Shown here piece after piece: positions 1 to 5,389 of a stretch of DNA of 6,436 nucleotides; within the stretch, counting starts at the first letter, position 1, and every line of letters begins with the position of its first letter. The DNA is from Asaia bogorensis (GTDB lineage Bacteria > Pseudomonadota > Alphaproteobacteria > Acetobacterales > Acetobacteraceae). The notes under the pieces were generated by a model. It did not search any database. It worked only from the letters and a program-made list of their open reading frames with translations, and was not told the origin of the DNA. The stretch spans positions 1-6,436 of the forward strand of contig CAMCEP010000163.1 of NCBI GenBank assembly GCA_945873675.1, read 5' to 3'. A program made the position numbers and the translations under genes.

Positions 1-130
1 CGGGCGCCGATGTGCTGGTCTGTTCCGGGCTGTGGCGCAATGATTTGCCGAAGCTCTCGCCCCGCTTGCGCTTTGTGCAATCCGCCAGCGCCGGGACGGA
101 TCAATATGACCGGGATGTGATGCGCGCGGC
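1..130 (+). repeat. Left arm of imperfect inverted repeat (pairs with 464-593)
   Basis: Base 1 pairs with 593 and base 130 with 464. I count 122 of 130 positions complementary, with mismatches at 14, 32, 38, 59, 81-83 and 113. Both arms are coding for the same dehydrogenase segment in opposite directions. Homology breaks sharply at 130/131. The arm may continue beyond the left edge of the window, so its true length is unknown. Confidence 0.93.
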
Positions 131-729
131 AATAGGGCGGGCAGGTTCGTGAAGGAATGCACCTCATCCGCGCCATTGGCGCCGGCCTGGGCATCACGGC
201 GCACGCCAATCACATGCATATCCAAGGCCTTGCAGATGCGGGCAATGCGCCCGCCAATGCGGCCTGTGCCCACCACAATCACGGTCTTGCCGCCGGCTTC
301 ATCCTCGCGCTTCGCGAAATCGCCCATCATGCCGCGCCAGAAGCGCTTGGCCTGATTGTCGCGCGCTTCCGGAATGCGGCGAAGAATCGCCAATATCTGC
401 GAAATGGCATGTTCGCTGACCGCATTGGCATTGCAGCCCTGGGCGCTGGCAAGCCTGATACCCGCCGCGCGCATCACATCGCGGTCATATTGATCCGTCC
501 CGGCGCTGGCACTTTGCACAAAGCGCAAGCGGGGTGAGAGCTTCGGCAAATCATTCCGCCAAAGCCCGGAACAGACCAGGACATCGGCGCCCGCAATCCG
601 CGCATCCAGATCATCCCGATTGCGCACCTCAAAGAAATCAATCCCGGCGCCGCGCAGCGCAAAGCGATCAGCGAAGCGATAGGCGACATGGGCGAAGCAG
701 ATGGTCATTTTCTCGCGCGGCGGCAGCAT
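1..729 (-). CDS. D-2-hydroxyacid dehydrogenase, N-terminal ~201 residues, 3' end broken
   Basis: The protein starts MLPPREKMTICFAHV. The ATG at 729-727 is preceded by AGGAGA (740-735) five bases upstream, which supports this start over the internal Met at residue 8. Family features seen are SASAGTDQYD (residues 73-82), the helix ANAVSEHAISQ (101-111) and the Rossmann dinucleotide motif GTGRIG (154-159) followed by a basic VRR near 176-178, consistent with an NAD(P)-dependent 2-hydroxyacid dehydrogenase of the cytosol. Recognisable homology stops at Pro201 (base 127), shortly after FTNLPALLP. From there the frame stays open to the window edge, but it reads antisense through an inverted copy of the gene's own codons 47-89 and gives unrelated sequence (SHPGHIDPSRRW...). 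The catalytic Arg, Glu and His of the family lie beyond this point and are absent, so as assembled the gene would not make an active enzyme. It is divergent from the binding-protein gene. Family is fairly certain; substrate (glyoxylate/hydroxypyruvate-like or other) is unknown. Confidence 0.8.
   Translation of the reverse strand, partial: MLPPREKMTICFAHVAYRFADRFALRGAGIDFFEVRNRDDLDARIAGADVLVCSGLWRNDLPKLSPRLRFVQSASAGTDQYDRDVMRAAGIRLASAQGCNANAVSEHAISQILAILRRIPEARDNQAKRFWRGMMGDFAKREDEAGGKTVIVVGTGRIGGRIARICKALDMHVIGVRRDAQAGANGADEVHSFTNLPALLPRASHPGHIDPSRRWRIAQSASGARASANHCATARNRPAHRRP
3..152 (+). pseudogene. Fragment of a second D-2-hydroxyacid dehydrogenase copy (internal N-terminal segment)
   Basis: Reading the plus strand from base 3 gives GADVLVCSGLWRND... 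through ...DRDVMRAA, 43 residues identical to residues 47-89 of the minus-strand dehydrogenase at 464-593. After base 130 the homology stops abruptly and the frame reads IGRAGS and ends at TGA (150-152). The 5' part would lie left of the window. The nucleotide sequence differs from the other copy at eight positions, all synonymous, including a TCC/AGT serine switch at 81-83. This copy therefore evolved as real coding sequence. It is either a truncated paralogue or an allele of the same gene from a related strain joined in by assembly or amplification. Confidence 0.7.
464..593 (-). repeat. Right arm of imperfect inverted repeat (pairs with 1-130)
   Basis: This arm lies inside the intact N-terminal part of the minus-strand dehydrogenase (codons 47-89). 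The 333 bases between the arms (131-463) carry the rest of the surviving gene, including the NAD-binding motif. It is the authentic copy in its gene context, since upstream codons, start codon and ribosome binding site are all in place. Confidence 0.93.
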
Positions 730-734
730 TGGGA

Positions 735-740
735 TCTCCT
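735..740 (-). promoter_or_regulatory. Ribosome binding site of the dehydrogenase
   Basis: AGGAGA on the minus strand lies five bases before the ATG at 729 and decides this start over the downstream Met8. Confidence 0.7.
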
Positions 741-870
741 ATTCTGATTGCCGGACCCTGAAACGGCCACGCCGCCGACGCAAGGGGTGGCGCTTGACGG
801 CAGGCGCAAGGGGAAGCTTCCATAAGCCCCAAGGGCAGAAACCGGGGCGAACCCGGCACCACGCCCAACG

Positions 871-876
871 GGAGGA
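871..876 (+). promoter_or_regulatory. Ribosome binding site of the binding-protein gene
   Basis: GGAGGA ends six bases before the ATG at 883. It is the strongest Shine-Dalgarno match in the window, which suits a highly translated periplasmic protein. Confidence 0.75.
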
Positions 877-882
877 AGCATC

Positions 883-1854
883 ATGAAACGCATTATCACG
901 GCCCTTGCCGCGCTATTCCTCGGCCTGGCGCAGCCAGCCGCCGCGCAGGATTTCCCCAATCGCCCCATCAATATGCTTGTGGTCTTCGCCCCAGGGGGTG
1001 CCACCGATGTGCTGGCGCGCATTGTGGCGGACCACATGATGAAAACGCTGAACCAGCGCGTCACGGTGGAAAATGTCTCGGGCGCTGGCGGCACCATTGG
1101 CGGGGCGCGCGGCGCCCAGGCCGCGCCCGATGGCTATACGCTGACGGTAGGCAGCCTGGGCAGCCATTCGGCGGCACCCTCAATTTATCGGTCCATCCAA
1201 TATGACCCGCGCGAATTGCAGCCCATTGGCCTGATTGCCGGCACGCCCTTGTTTTTCGTGGTGCGCAATGGCTTCCCGGCGCAGAACATGCAGGAATTTT
1301 TGGCCCGAGTCCGCGCCAATCCGGGCCAGGTTTCCAATGCCAATGCTGGGATCGGTTCCACCAATCACCTTGCCTGTTCGCTTTTCACGCATTTGACCGG
1401 CGCGCGGATGAATGAAATCCCCTATCGCGGCGAAGGCCCCGCTTTGAATGATATTGTGGCTCAGCAAGTGGATAGCGCCTGCCTGCTGGCGCCCGCCGCC
1501 GTACCACAAATCCAGGCCGGCACCATGCGTGGCCTGCTGACCGGCGCCACCACACGCAACCCGAATGCGCCGGGCGTGCCATCCGCACCGGAAGCCGGGG
1601 TGCCGGATTATATCTTCCAGGGCTGGAACGCGATTTTCGCCCCGCGCGGCACGCCAGCACCCGTGGTGCAAAAACTGGATGAGGCATTGCGCGCCGCGTT
1701 GGCCGACCCTGCCATCCGCAAGCGCATTGAGGATCTGGGCTCGATCCCCGCAGCCGCCGATCAGATGGGGCCGGAAGCGCTATCTCGGCTCGTGCGGGCC
1801 GAGGTGGATCGCTGGGCGACGGTGGTGCGCGCGGCTGGCATTCAGCCGCAGTAA
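883..1854 (+). CDS. Tripartite tricarboxylate transporter (Bug/TctC family) substrate-binding protein
   Basis: A 323-aa periplasmic solute-binding protein, full length for the family. Residues 1-21 form a Sec signal peptide (MKRIITALAALFLGL..., cleavage expected after AAA, before QDFPNRPI). Family landmarks are the ligand-loop motif FAPGGATD (35-42), SGAGGTIGG (66-74) followed by PDGYTL (82-87), and PYRGEGPALNDIV (180-192), matching the usual PYxGxGPAlxDl signature. Bug proteins bind small carboxylates and related compounds in a two-lobed cleft and deliver them to TctA/TctB membrane subunits. Neither subunit is encoded here, so this is an orphan receptor, common in Acetobacteraceae and Burkholderiales, where binding-protein paralogues far outnumber transporters. 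The gene is divergent from the dehydrogenase (153-base spacer) and convergent with the amidase (28-base spacer). The ligand cannot be read from the sequence; an organic acid related to the flanking enzymes is an inference. Confidence 0.93.
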   Translation: MKRIITALAALFLGLAQPAAAQDFPNRPINMLVVFAPGGATDVLARIVADHMMKTLNQRVTVENVSGAGGTIGGARGAQAAPDGYTLTVGSLGSHSAAPSIYRSIQYDPRELQPIGLIAGTPLFFVVRNGFPAQNMQEFLARVRANPGQVSNANAGIGSTNHLACSLFTHLTGARMNEIPYRGEGPALNDIVAQQVDSACLLAPAAVPQIQAGTMRGLLTGATTRNPNAPGVPSAPEAGVPDYIFQGWNAIFAPRGTPAPVVQKLDEALRAALADPAIRKRIEDLGSIPAAADQMGPEALSRLVRAEVDRWATVVRAAGIQPQ

Positions 1855-1874
1855 AGTCGCGGCGCTGTTGCGGG

Positions 1875-1894
1875 CAGGCGCTTCACAGCGCCTG
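1875..1894. terminator. Small hairpin at the convergent gene junction (possible bidirectional terminator)
   Basis: CAGGCGC (1875-1881) and GCGCCTG (1888-1894) form a perfect 7-bp GC-rich stem with a six-base loop. The amidase stop codon (bases 1883-1885) lies inside the loop, and the binding-protein stop is 20 bases upstream. Neither strand has a T-run after the stem, so intrinsic termination is doubtful. Confidence 0.3.
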
Positions 1895-3160
1895 GCTCAG
1901 CCATTCCCCAATCGCCAGCACCTTCGCATCTTCGCCGATGCGCCCGGCAATTTGCACGCCAAGCGGCAAGCCCTTCGGCCCAGCCCCCGCCGGCACCGTC
2001 ACGCAGGGGCCGTGCAGCAGCGTCCAGAGCGAATTGAAGGAAGGATCGCCGGTCCAACCAATCCCCGCCGGCGCTTCCCCGGCGGCTGAAGCCGTGATCA
2101 CTGCATCAAAACCTTCAATCGCGCCGGGCAGCGCCGCACGCGCCTTGGCTTGCACCAGCTTGCAGGCATCAAGCTGCGCGGTCGGGAAGCGCTTCGCCCA
2201 ATCGAGCTTTTCCTTGATCACATCGGAAAGCTGCGCCCGCGCTGCCTCCAATTCCCAGCCCAAGGACTGAACGCTTTCCATATTCGTCACATATTCATGC
2301 GCGTCAAAGGCTTCGGTCATCACCTCGGGCAGGGTGATTTCCACCACCTCAGCACCGGCCTTTCTGCACGCTGCGATGGCGCGTTCCATGAGCGCGAGAG
2401 TCTCTGGTGCTGCTTTCTGCGCGGGCGGGCCGAGCGTGAAGGCCAGGCGCGGCGCGCGGGGTAGTTTAGCTTCGGGGTTGCCGTAATCGCGCCCTGTCAT
2501 CGCGCCCATGGAAAGCGCGCAATCGGCCACGCTCCGCGCCATCACGCCGATCGTGTCATGGCTTTCGCTCATTACCTTCATGCCGCCGCGATGGATGGCA
2601 CCAAAGCTCGGCTTGAAGCCGACAATACCGCAAAACGCCGCCGGGCGGATGATGCTGCCGCCGGTTTGCGTGCCGAAGGACAGCGGGAAGAACCCTGCCG
2701 CCACGCCGGCTGCCGAACCGGATGAAGACCCGCCCGGCGTATGGTGCTTATTGGCTGGGTTGGTCGTGGCGCCCGGATGGCGCGTGGCGAATTCCGTCGT
2801 GATGGTCTTGCCGATAATGAGCGCGCCGGCCGCCCGCGCCATGGCGACCGCTGCCGAATCACTCCGCGGCCGATGCCCGGCCCAAATCGGTGAGCCGTAT
2901 TGGGAAGGCATATCGGCGGTATCCAGCACATCCTTGACGCCAAAAGGAATGCCCTTGAGCGGCGCCGGCGGCCCGCCCTTATCCATGGCCGCCGCCCCGC
3001 GCCGCACCAGCGCCGGGTCCAGCCAGGCAAAGGCGCGCACCTCAGGCTCACGCTCAGCGATTCGGGCAAGGCAAGCCTCGGCCAGGGCAGAGGCGGTGAG
3101 GGAGCCAGCGGCGATGCGCCGCGCAGCTTCGGAGGCGGTCAGGTCTGCGATCTCGGTCAT
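1883..3160 (-). CDS. Amidase signature family hydrolase
   Basis: A 425-aa serine amidohydrolase of the amidase signature family (cytosolic; hydrolyses carboxamides). Counting from the proposed Met at 3160, the catalytic lysine is K76 in GIPFGVKDVLDT, the cis-serine is S145 in PGGSSSGSAAG, and the nucleophile is S169 in TQTGGSIIRPAA. The 69- and 24-residue spacings equal those of malonamidase E2 (K62, S131, S155), so the triad looks intact. FCGIVGFKPSFG (176-187) is the usual conserved block after the nucleophile. The C-terminus (GLPLGVQIAGRIGED) is also family-typical, so the gene is complete. The frame is open upstream to an ATG at 3286 with Met codons at 3214 and 3205. I chose MTEIADLTASEAARRIAAG because family proteins usually begin at this helix and the upstream 42 residues overlap the next gene. 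None of the candidate starts has a clear ribosome binding site. Substrate unknown; it is not recognisably GatA, as no GatB/GatC genes are present. Confidence 0.92.
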   Translation of the reverse strand: MTEIADLTASEAARRIAAGSLTASALAEACLARIAEREPEVRAFAWLDPALVRRGAAAMDKGGPPAPLKGIPFGVKDVLDTADMPSQYGSPIWAGHRPRSDSAAVAMARAAGALIIGKTITTEFATRHPGATTNPANKHHTPGGSSSGSAAGVAAGFFPLSFGTQTGGSIIRPAAFCGIVGFKPSFGAIHRGGMKVMSESHDTIGVMARSVADCALSMGAMTGRDYGNPEAKLPRAPRLAFTLGPPAQKAAPETLALMERAIAACRKAGAEVVEITLPEVMTEAFDAHEYVTNMESVQSLGWELEAARAQLSDVIKEKLDWAKRFPTAQLDACKLVQAKARAALPGAIEGFDAVITASAAGEAPAGIGWTGDPSFNSLWTLLHGPCVTVPAGAGPKGLPLGVQIAGRIGEDAKVLAIGEWLSQAL

Positions 3161-3254
3161 GCGGGTCAGAGTGCCGCGCCAGCGCGCCGCGTCAAGCGGG
3201 GGCATGTAGTTCATGTCTGGCGCGGCGCGCCCAGCCGGTCCAGAAAGGGGGCGC
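3161..3254. promoter_or_regulatory. Divergent intergenic region between the amidase and the four-gene run
   Basis: These 94 bases must contain the start signals of both transcription units. On the minus strand, TTGACG (3195-3190) resembles a -35 box. A -10 at the normal 17-base spacing would read ACTCTG (3172-3167), a poor match, and would put the transcript start close to the amidase ATG, hinting at a very short or absent leader. On the plus strand the only clear signal is the ribosome binding site AAGGGGG (3245-3251) just before the ATG at 3255. Confidence 0.3.
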
Positions 3255-3749
3255 ATGACCAGCCCGATCAGGATCATCCAAAGCACAGATGGGGCGCTGA
3301 CCTACGCCATCCCCTTCCCGCCCGAGGAAACGCCGGCCGTCACCGCGCGTGACCTGCTGGGCGCCTGGGAAGCCGCGCGCGGCGCGGCAGGGGCCGAGAT
3401 TTGGGGCAGCCCGCGCCGTCTGGTCTTCCGCCGCCCGGATGGAGAGGCGATGGAATTGCTGCTGGCGGATGCCGATGCCGCCTGCTGGGCGGAAGCGGTG
3501 GATGCGCGCCATGGGCTTGCCACCCCTCAGGGGCTTGCGATTTGCCTCAGGCTTCTGGCGCTGATCGAAGCCATGGGGCGGATCGCGCGCCTCAAGGGTT
3601 TTTTCGCGCTGCGCGCGACCGGGGCGGAATTGCACCCTGCCCTGCTGCGCGCCGCGGCCAGCCTGCCGCTTGATCCGGCGGGCCGGTTCGACGAGGCAGC
3701 ACTTACCGCGCTACTATCGCGGGCGATTCCGGCGGGAGCCCATTCATGA
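3255..3749 (+). CDS. Uncharacterised 164-aa protein
   Basis: I do not recognise this protein. It begins MTSPIRIIQSTDGALTYAIP and has no signal peptide, membrane segment or metal-binding cluster, so it is probably cytosolic. Residues 1-70 look like a strand-rich half (ALTYAIPFPP, RRLVFRRPDGEAMELLL). Residues 73-164 are mostly alanine/leucine-rich helices, with a long helix near GLAICLRLLALIEAMGRIARL (93-113). The ATG at 3255 is chosen over an in-frame ATG at 3213 because AAGGGGG (3245-3251) stands just before it and the upstream residues are low-complexity. Its TGA overlaps the ATG of the lipoprotein gene (ATGA, 3746-3749), implying translational coupling. Codon usage matches the neighbours and the long frame is consistent with a real gene. 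Confidence 0.75.
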   Translation: MTSPIRIIQSTDGALTYAIPFPPEETPAVTARDLLGAWEAARGAAGAEIWGSPRRLVFRRPDGEAMELLLADADAACWAEAVDARHGLATPQGLAICLRLLALIEAMGRIARLKGFFALRATGAELHPALLRAAASLPLDPAGRFDEAALTALLSRAIPAGAHS

Positions 3750-4099
3750 TTCGTCTTTTGCCCTTGCTTCTGGTCATCGCGGCCTGTGCGCCGCGTGAAG
3801 CACCGCCTTCACCGCGCGCCGCCGCCGCTGGCGCCACGCCGGAATTGTTGCGTATCTGCACAGCCGAAGCAGAGCGTATCGTCAATTACCGCGAACGCGG
3901 GCAATTGATGCGGTTGGATTCAAATTTTGGTGATAGCGACATGACCAATGACGTCCCCATCGCGAGGCTCAGGTCAGAAAGCTATCAACAGCAGAGCCTG
4001 CGGGACGAGTTGATTCGCGAATGCGTCCGCAATGCGGGTTCTGGGCCAGCGCCTGTTGATGCCAATGCGCAGCGCACAACGCCGCGCGCACGACGCTAA
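3746..4099 (+). CDS. Small putative lipoprotein
   Basis: A 117-aa protein starting MIRLLPLLLVIAACAPREAP. A short hydrophobic signal ends in the lipobox IAAC, so Cys14 would be lipidated and become the mature N-terminus. Ala at +2 points to outer-membrane sorting under the Lol rule. An Ala/Pro linker (residues 15-31) precedes a charged region with ICTAEAERIVNYRERGQ (37-53), an Asp-rich LDSNFGDSDMTNDVP and a helix ending RDELIRECVRNAG. Cys38 and Cys93 could form a disulphide. The C-terminus is an Arg-rich tail (TTPRARR). The start overlaps the upstream stop (ATGA), with GGGAG (3734-3738) seven bases ahead. Function not recognised; small lipoproteins of this kind are often lineage-restricted envelope proteins. 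Confidence 0.78.
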   Translation: MIRLLPLLLVIAACAPREAPPSPRAAAAGATPELLRICTAEAERIVNYRERGQLMRLDSNFGDSDMTNDVPIARLRSESYQQQSLRDELIRECVRNAGSGPAPVDANAQRTTPRARR

Positions 4100-4113
4100 G
4101 CCCCCAAGCGCGC

Positions 4114-5370
4114 ATGGCATCCCTTTCGGTTCTGACGCGCGCGCTTTCTCATCGTAACGCGAAGGTTTTCTTCACCGCATCCTTGGTCTCCTGGACTGGG
4201 CTTTGGATGCATCGCATCGCCATTTCCTGGTTTGCCTGGGAATTGACCGGTAGCGCGTTCTGGGTCGGCATGGTGGCGTTTTGCGATCTGGCGCCCGCCG
4301 TTGTGGTCAGCCCCATTGCGGGCGCCATTGCGGATCGCACGGACCGCCTGAAGCTCACTTTCTGGAGCCAGGCAATGATCGGCGTCATGGCTGCCGTGAT
4401 TGCGCTGCTGGTCGCATTAGATAAGCTTGATATCTACACCTTGCTGCTGCTTGAGGTGCTGAACGGTATCGCTTCTTCCTTCGCGCAGCCGGCGCGGCAA
4501 TCCCTTATGCCGGGGCTGGTGCCGCGCAGTGATTTGACGGCGGCGGTGGGGCTTAATTCGCTTTGCTTCAATGTGGCGCGGTTTGTAGGGCCGGCGCTGG
4601 CCGGGCCGCTGATTGCGGTGGCCGGCGTTTGGCCTGCCATTGCGGCCAATGCGGTCGCCTATTTCATTGCAACGGCCACCACGCCCTTGCTGAAAGTATC
4701 GGCCGAGGAACGGCAGGGGCACGCCAAAACCAAATCCCTATGGGGCGATATGCGGGATGGGCTGCGTTACGTGGCCGGGCATCCGGGCTTGGGGCCGATC
4801 CTGACCTATGCGGCGATTGTGGCACTGCTGCTGCGCAGCCTGCCGGAAATCCTGCCGCCCTATGTGGAACGGCAATTCGGCTTGGGGGCAGAAGCGCTGG
4901 CCATTCTGACAGCGGCTTTCGGCATTGGGGCGTTGATTTCGGGCACCGTTGTCTCGGCACGCGGCAAGATGAATGGCACCACCAAACTCGCGGTTTACGC
5001 CCCGGCGGCGATCTCGCTCGCCATGGTGGGCTTTATTGCGACAAGTTGGTTTCCCTTTGGGGTGCTCTGCGCCGCGATCATGGGTGCGGCAATGTCGGTG
5101 CATGGGATTTGCGCGCAAACGCTCGCGCAATCAGCCTCCGACCCTGCCATGCGTGGGCGCGTGCTCAGCCTTTGGGGGTTGATTGTGCGCGCCTTTCCAG
5201 CCCTTGGTGCGCTGCTGCTGGGCGCGGCGGGGGAGATTTTCGGCATGACCCTGCCGACCCTTGCGGCAGTGGTGCTTTCGGCCATTGCCATCACCTGGGG
5301 GATCAAACGCCTGCCCGCCATGGCGCGGGTGTTGGAAGGCGATGGGGCAAGCGATCCCGCAAAACGTTGA
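4114..5370 (+). CDS. MFS transporter, MFS_3 / EntS-like (DHA3) family exporter
   Basis: A 418-aa inner-membrane protein with about 12 hydrophobic segments, full length for the family. The loop 2-3 motif A is GAIADRTDRLK (70-80). The block QPARQSLMPGLVPRSDLTAA (125-144) followed by GLNSLCFNVARFVGPALAG (146-164) is characteristic of MFS_3 proteins such as the enterobactin exporter EntS and macrolide-efflux-like proteins. The second-half signature SDPAMRGRVLSLWGL (342-356) fits as well. Such transporters use the proton gradient to export small molecules; the cargo cannot be deduced, and no siderophore or antibiotic genes are nearby. The central cytoplasmic loop lies around residues 195-215 (EERQGHAKTK). 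The gene begins 14 bases after the lipoprotein stop with no obvious Shine-Dalgarno sequence, so it may depend on coupling to upstream translation. Confidence 0.9.
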   Translation: MASLSVLTRALSHRNAKVFFTASLVSWTGLWMHRIAISWFAWELTGSAFWVGMVAFCDLAPAVVVSPIAGAIADRTDRLKLTFWSQAMIGVMAAVIALLVALDKLDIYTLLLLEVLNGIASSFAQPARQSLMPGLVPRSDLTAAVGLNSLCFNVARFVGPALAGPLIAVAGVWPAIAANAVAYFIATATTPLLKVSAEERQGHAKTKSLWGDMRDGLRYVAGHPGLGPILTYAAIVALLLRSLPEILPPYVERQFGLGAEALAILTAAFGIGALISGTVVSARGKMNGTTKLAVYAPAAISLAMVGFIATSWFPFGVLCAAIMGAAMSVHGICAQTLAQSASDPAMRGRVLSLWGLIVRAFPALGALLLGAAGEIFGMTLPTLAAVVLSAIAITWGIKRLPAMARVLEGDGASDPAKR

Positions 5371-5378
5371 ACCTGAAT

Positions 5379-5382
5379 GAGG
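5379..5382 (+). promoter_or_regulatory. Ribosome binding site that decides the oxidoreductase start
   Basis: GAGG lies seven bases before the ATG at 5390 but only one base before the ATG at 5384. This favours the downstream start, MIEAAIVGMG. Confidence 0.5.
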
Positions 5383-5389
5383 CATGAGA

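Larger units (their letters stand above)
730..882. promoter_or_regulatory. Divergent intergenic region with short direct repeats and a palindrome
   Basis: This 153-base stretch separates two divergent genes and should hold promoters for both. The nonamer CGCAAGGGG occurs at 779-787 and again at 805-813, and a shorter CAAGGG follows at 830-835. Starts of the CAAGGG core are 26 and 23 bases apart. A perfect 10-base palindrome, GGAAGCTTCC, sits at 812-821, touching the second repeat. TTGACG at 794-799 resembles a plus-strand -35 box, but the best -10-like string (CATAAG, 821-826) is 21 bases away, so the promoter assignment is weak. The repeats could be an operator, but no regulator gene is present in the window. 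Confidence 0.4.

Noticed and set aside
157..537. 126-codon plus-strand open frame starting MHLIRAIGAG
   Set aside because: It is antisense to the dehydrogenase segment that carries the GTGRIG NAD-binding motif, and has no independent coding signal.
1..593. Mobile element or CRISPR-like explanation for the inverted repeat
   Set aside because: The arms are parts of a metabolic coding sequence, there is no transposase or target-site duplication, and there are no regularly spaced repeats.
1180..1671. 163-codon minus-strand open frame opposite the binding protein
   Set aside because: It is the shadow of the Bug-family gene. The plus-strand frame has signal peptide and family motifs throughout.
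2508..3209. 233-codon plus-strand open frame opposite the amidase
   Set aside because: It lies entirely within a conserved amidase with an intact triad. The translation is low-complexity Ala/Pro/Ser/Arg with no recognisable motif.
3215..3240. GC-rich near-palindrome (CTGGCGCGGCGCGCCCAG) in the amidase upstream region
   Set aside because: The two halves are offset by one base and the sequence is mostly GC alternation, common by chance at this base composition. There is no further evidence for an operator.
4563..5387. 274-codon plus-strand open frame within the MFS gene
   Set aside because: It overlaps the transporter in another frame and yields Cys/Arg/Gly-rich sequence without hydrophobic periodicity or homology-like motifs.
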